64,000 nucleotides of DNA from Brachycybe producta. Taxonomy: Eukaryota; Arthropoda; Diplopoda; Playtdesmida; Andrognathidae. The stretch is from assembly GCA_036925085.1 (NCBI GenBank), contig JAUPFP010000002.1, positions 2,812,550 through 2,876,549 of the forward strand. Direction: 5' to 3'. Positions 63,982-64,000 of the stretch are shown here, one piece after another (within the stretch, counting starts at the first letter, position 1; every line of letters starts with the position of its first letter). The notes beneath the pieces were generated by a model, which did not search any database, was not told the origin of the DNA, and saw nothing but the letters and a program-made list of their open reading frames with translations. A program made the translations under genes and the position numbers.

Positions 63982-64000
63982 TGTAACGACCCGACTGGTC
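63982..64000 (-). mobile_element. Edge of another LTR, cut by window end
   Basis: TGTAACGACCCGACTGGTC equals the reversed 3' end of the LTR at 1-760 with one base missing. It begins 53 bp after the donor of exon 5. A lone terminus GGGTCGTCACA at 63727-63737 may be a remnant of the same family. Confidence 0.55.

Overview
The window is animal nuclear DNA: AT-rich, with spliced protein-coding exons widely separated by transposon debris. The host genes point to a metazoan, probably an invertebrate; the sequence alone does not identify the species. Two host genes are supported, both on the + strand. The first is the 3' end of RGP1 (Rab6 GEF partner; three coding exons, 2049-4446). The second is the 5' part of a furin/PC1/PC5-type proprotein convertase (five coding exons from 25503 to 63928). 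The convertase exons give a signal-like N-terminus, the prodomain, an RRKR activation site, and the start of the subtilisin-like catalytic domain with its Asp motif. The rest of that gene lies beyond the window.

Layout. 1-2048 holds an LTR end and small DNA-transposon remnants. 2049-4446 is RGP1, whose introns carry two MITEs. 4447-17314 is intergenic and stacked with solo LTRs, a THAP-domain (P-like) element split by a solo LTR, a Myb/SANT-like remnant, inverted minisatellite arms and microsatellites. 17315-24239 is a nearly intact 6.9-kb LTR retrotransposon on the - strand with a 4-bp target duplication and 863-bp LTRs of almost identical sequence. 24240-25502 is the likely upstream region of the convertase. 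25704-50212 is a 24.5-kb first intron full of nested hAT, Mutator-like, TTAA-type and foldback elements plus a large inverted duplication carrying two SINEs. 50318-63857 holds introns 2-4, with two copies of one LINE family, a hAT remnant with a recognisable dimerisation domain, a Tc1-like foldback and Mutator-like MITEs. The window ends at the edge of another LTR (63982).

The most unusual object is the 17.3-24.2 kb retrotransposon. It encodes a conventional Ty3/gypsy-type Gag (462 aa, one CCHC knuckle). It has no recognisable protease, reverse transcriptase, RNase H or integrase. In their place, in the same frame and after a single TGA, is a roughly 994-codon open frame of unknown function. 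This looks like a Gag-carrying non-autonomous element with a novel second protein.

Element boundaries marked by target-site duplications (TSDs) and paired terminal repeats were read directly. Superfamily names follow from TSD length and terminal motifs and were not checked by database search.
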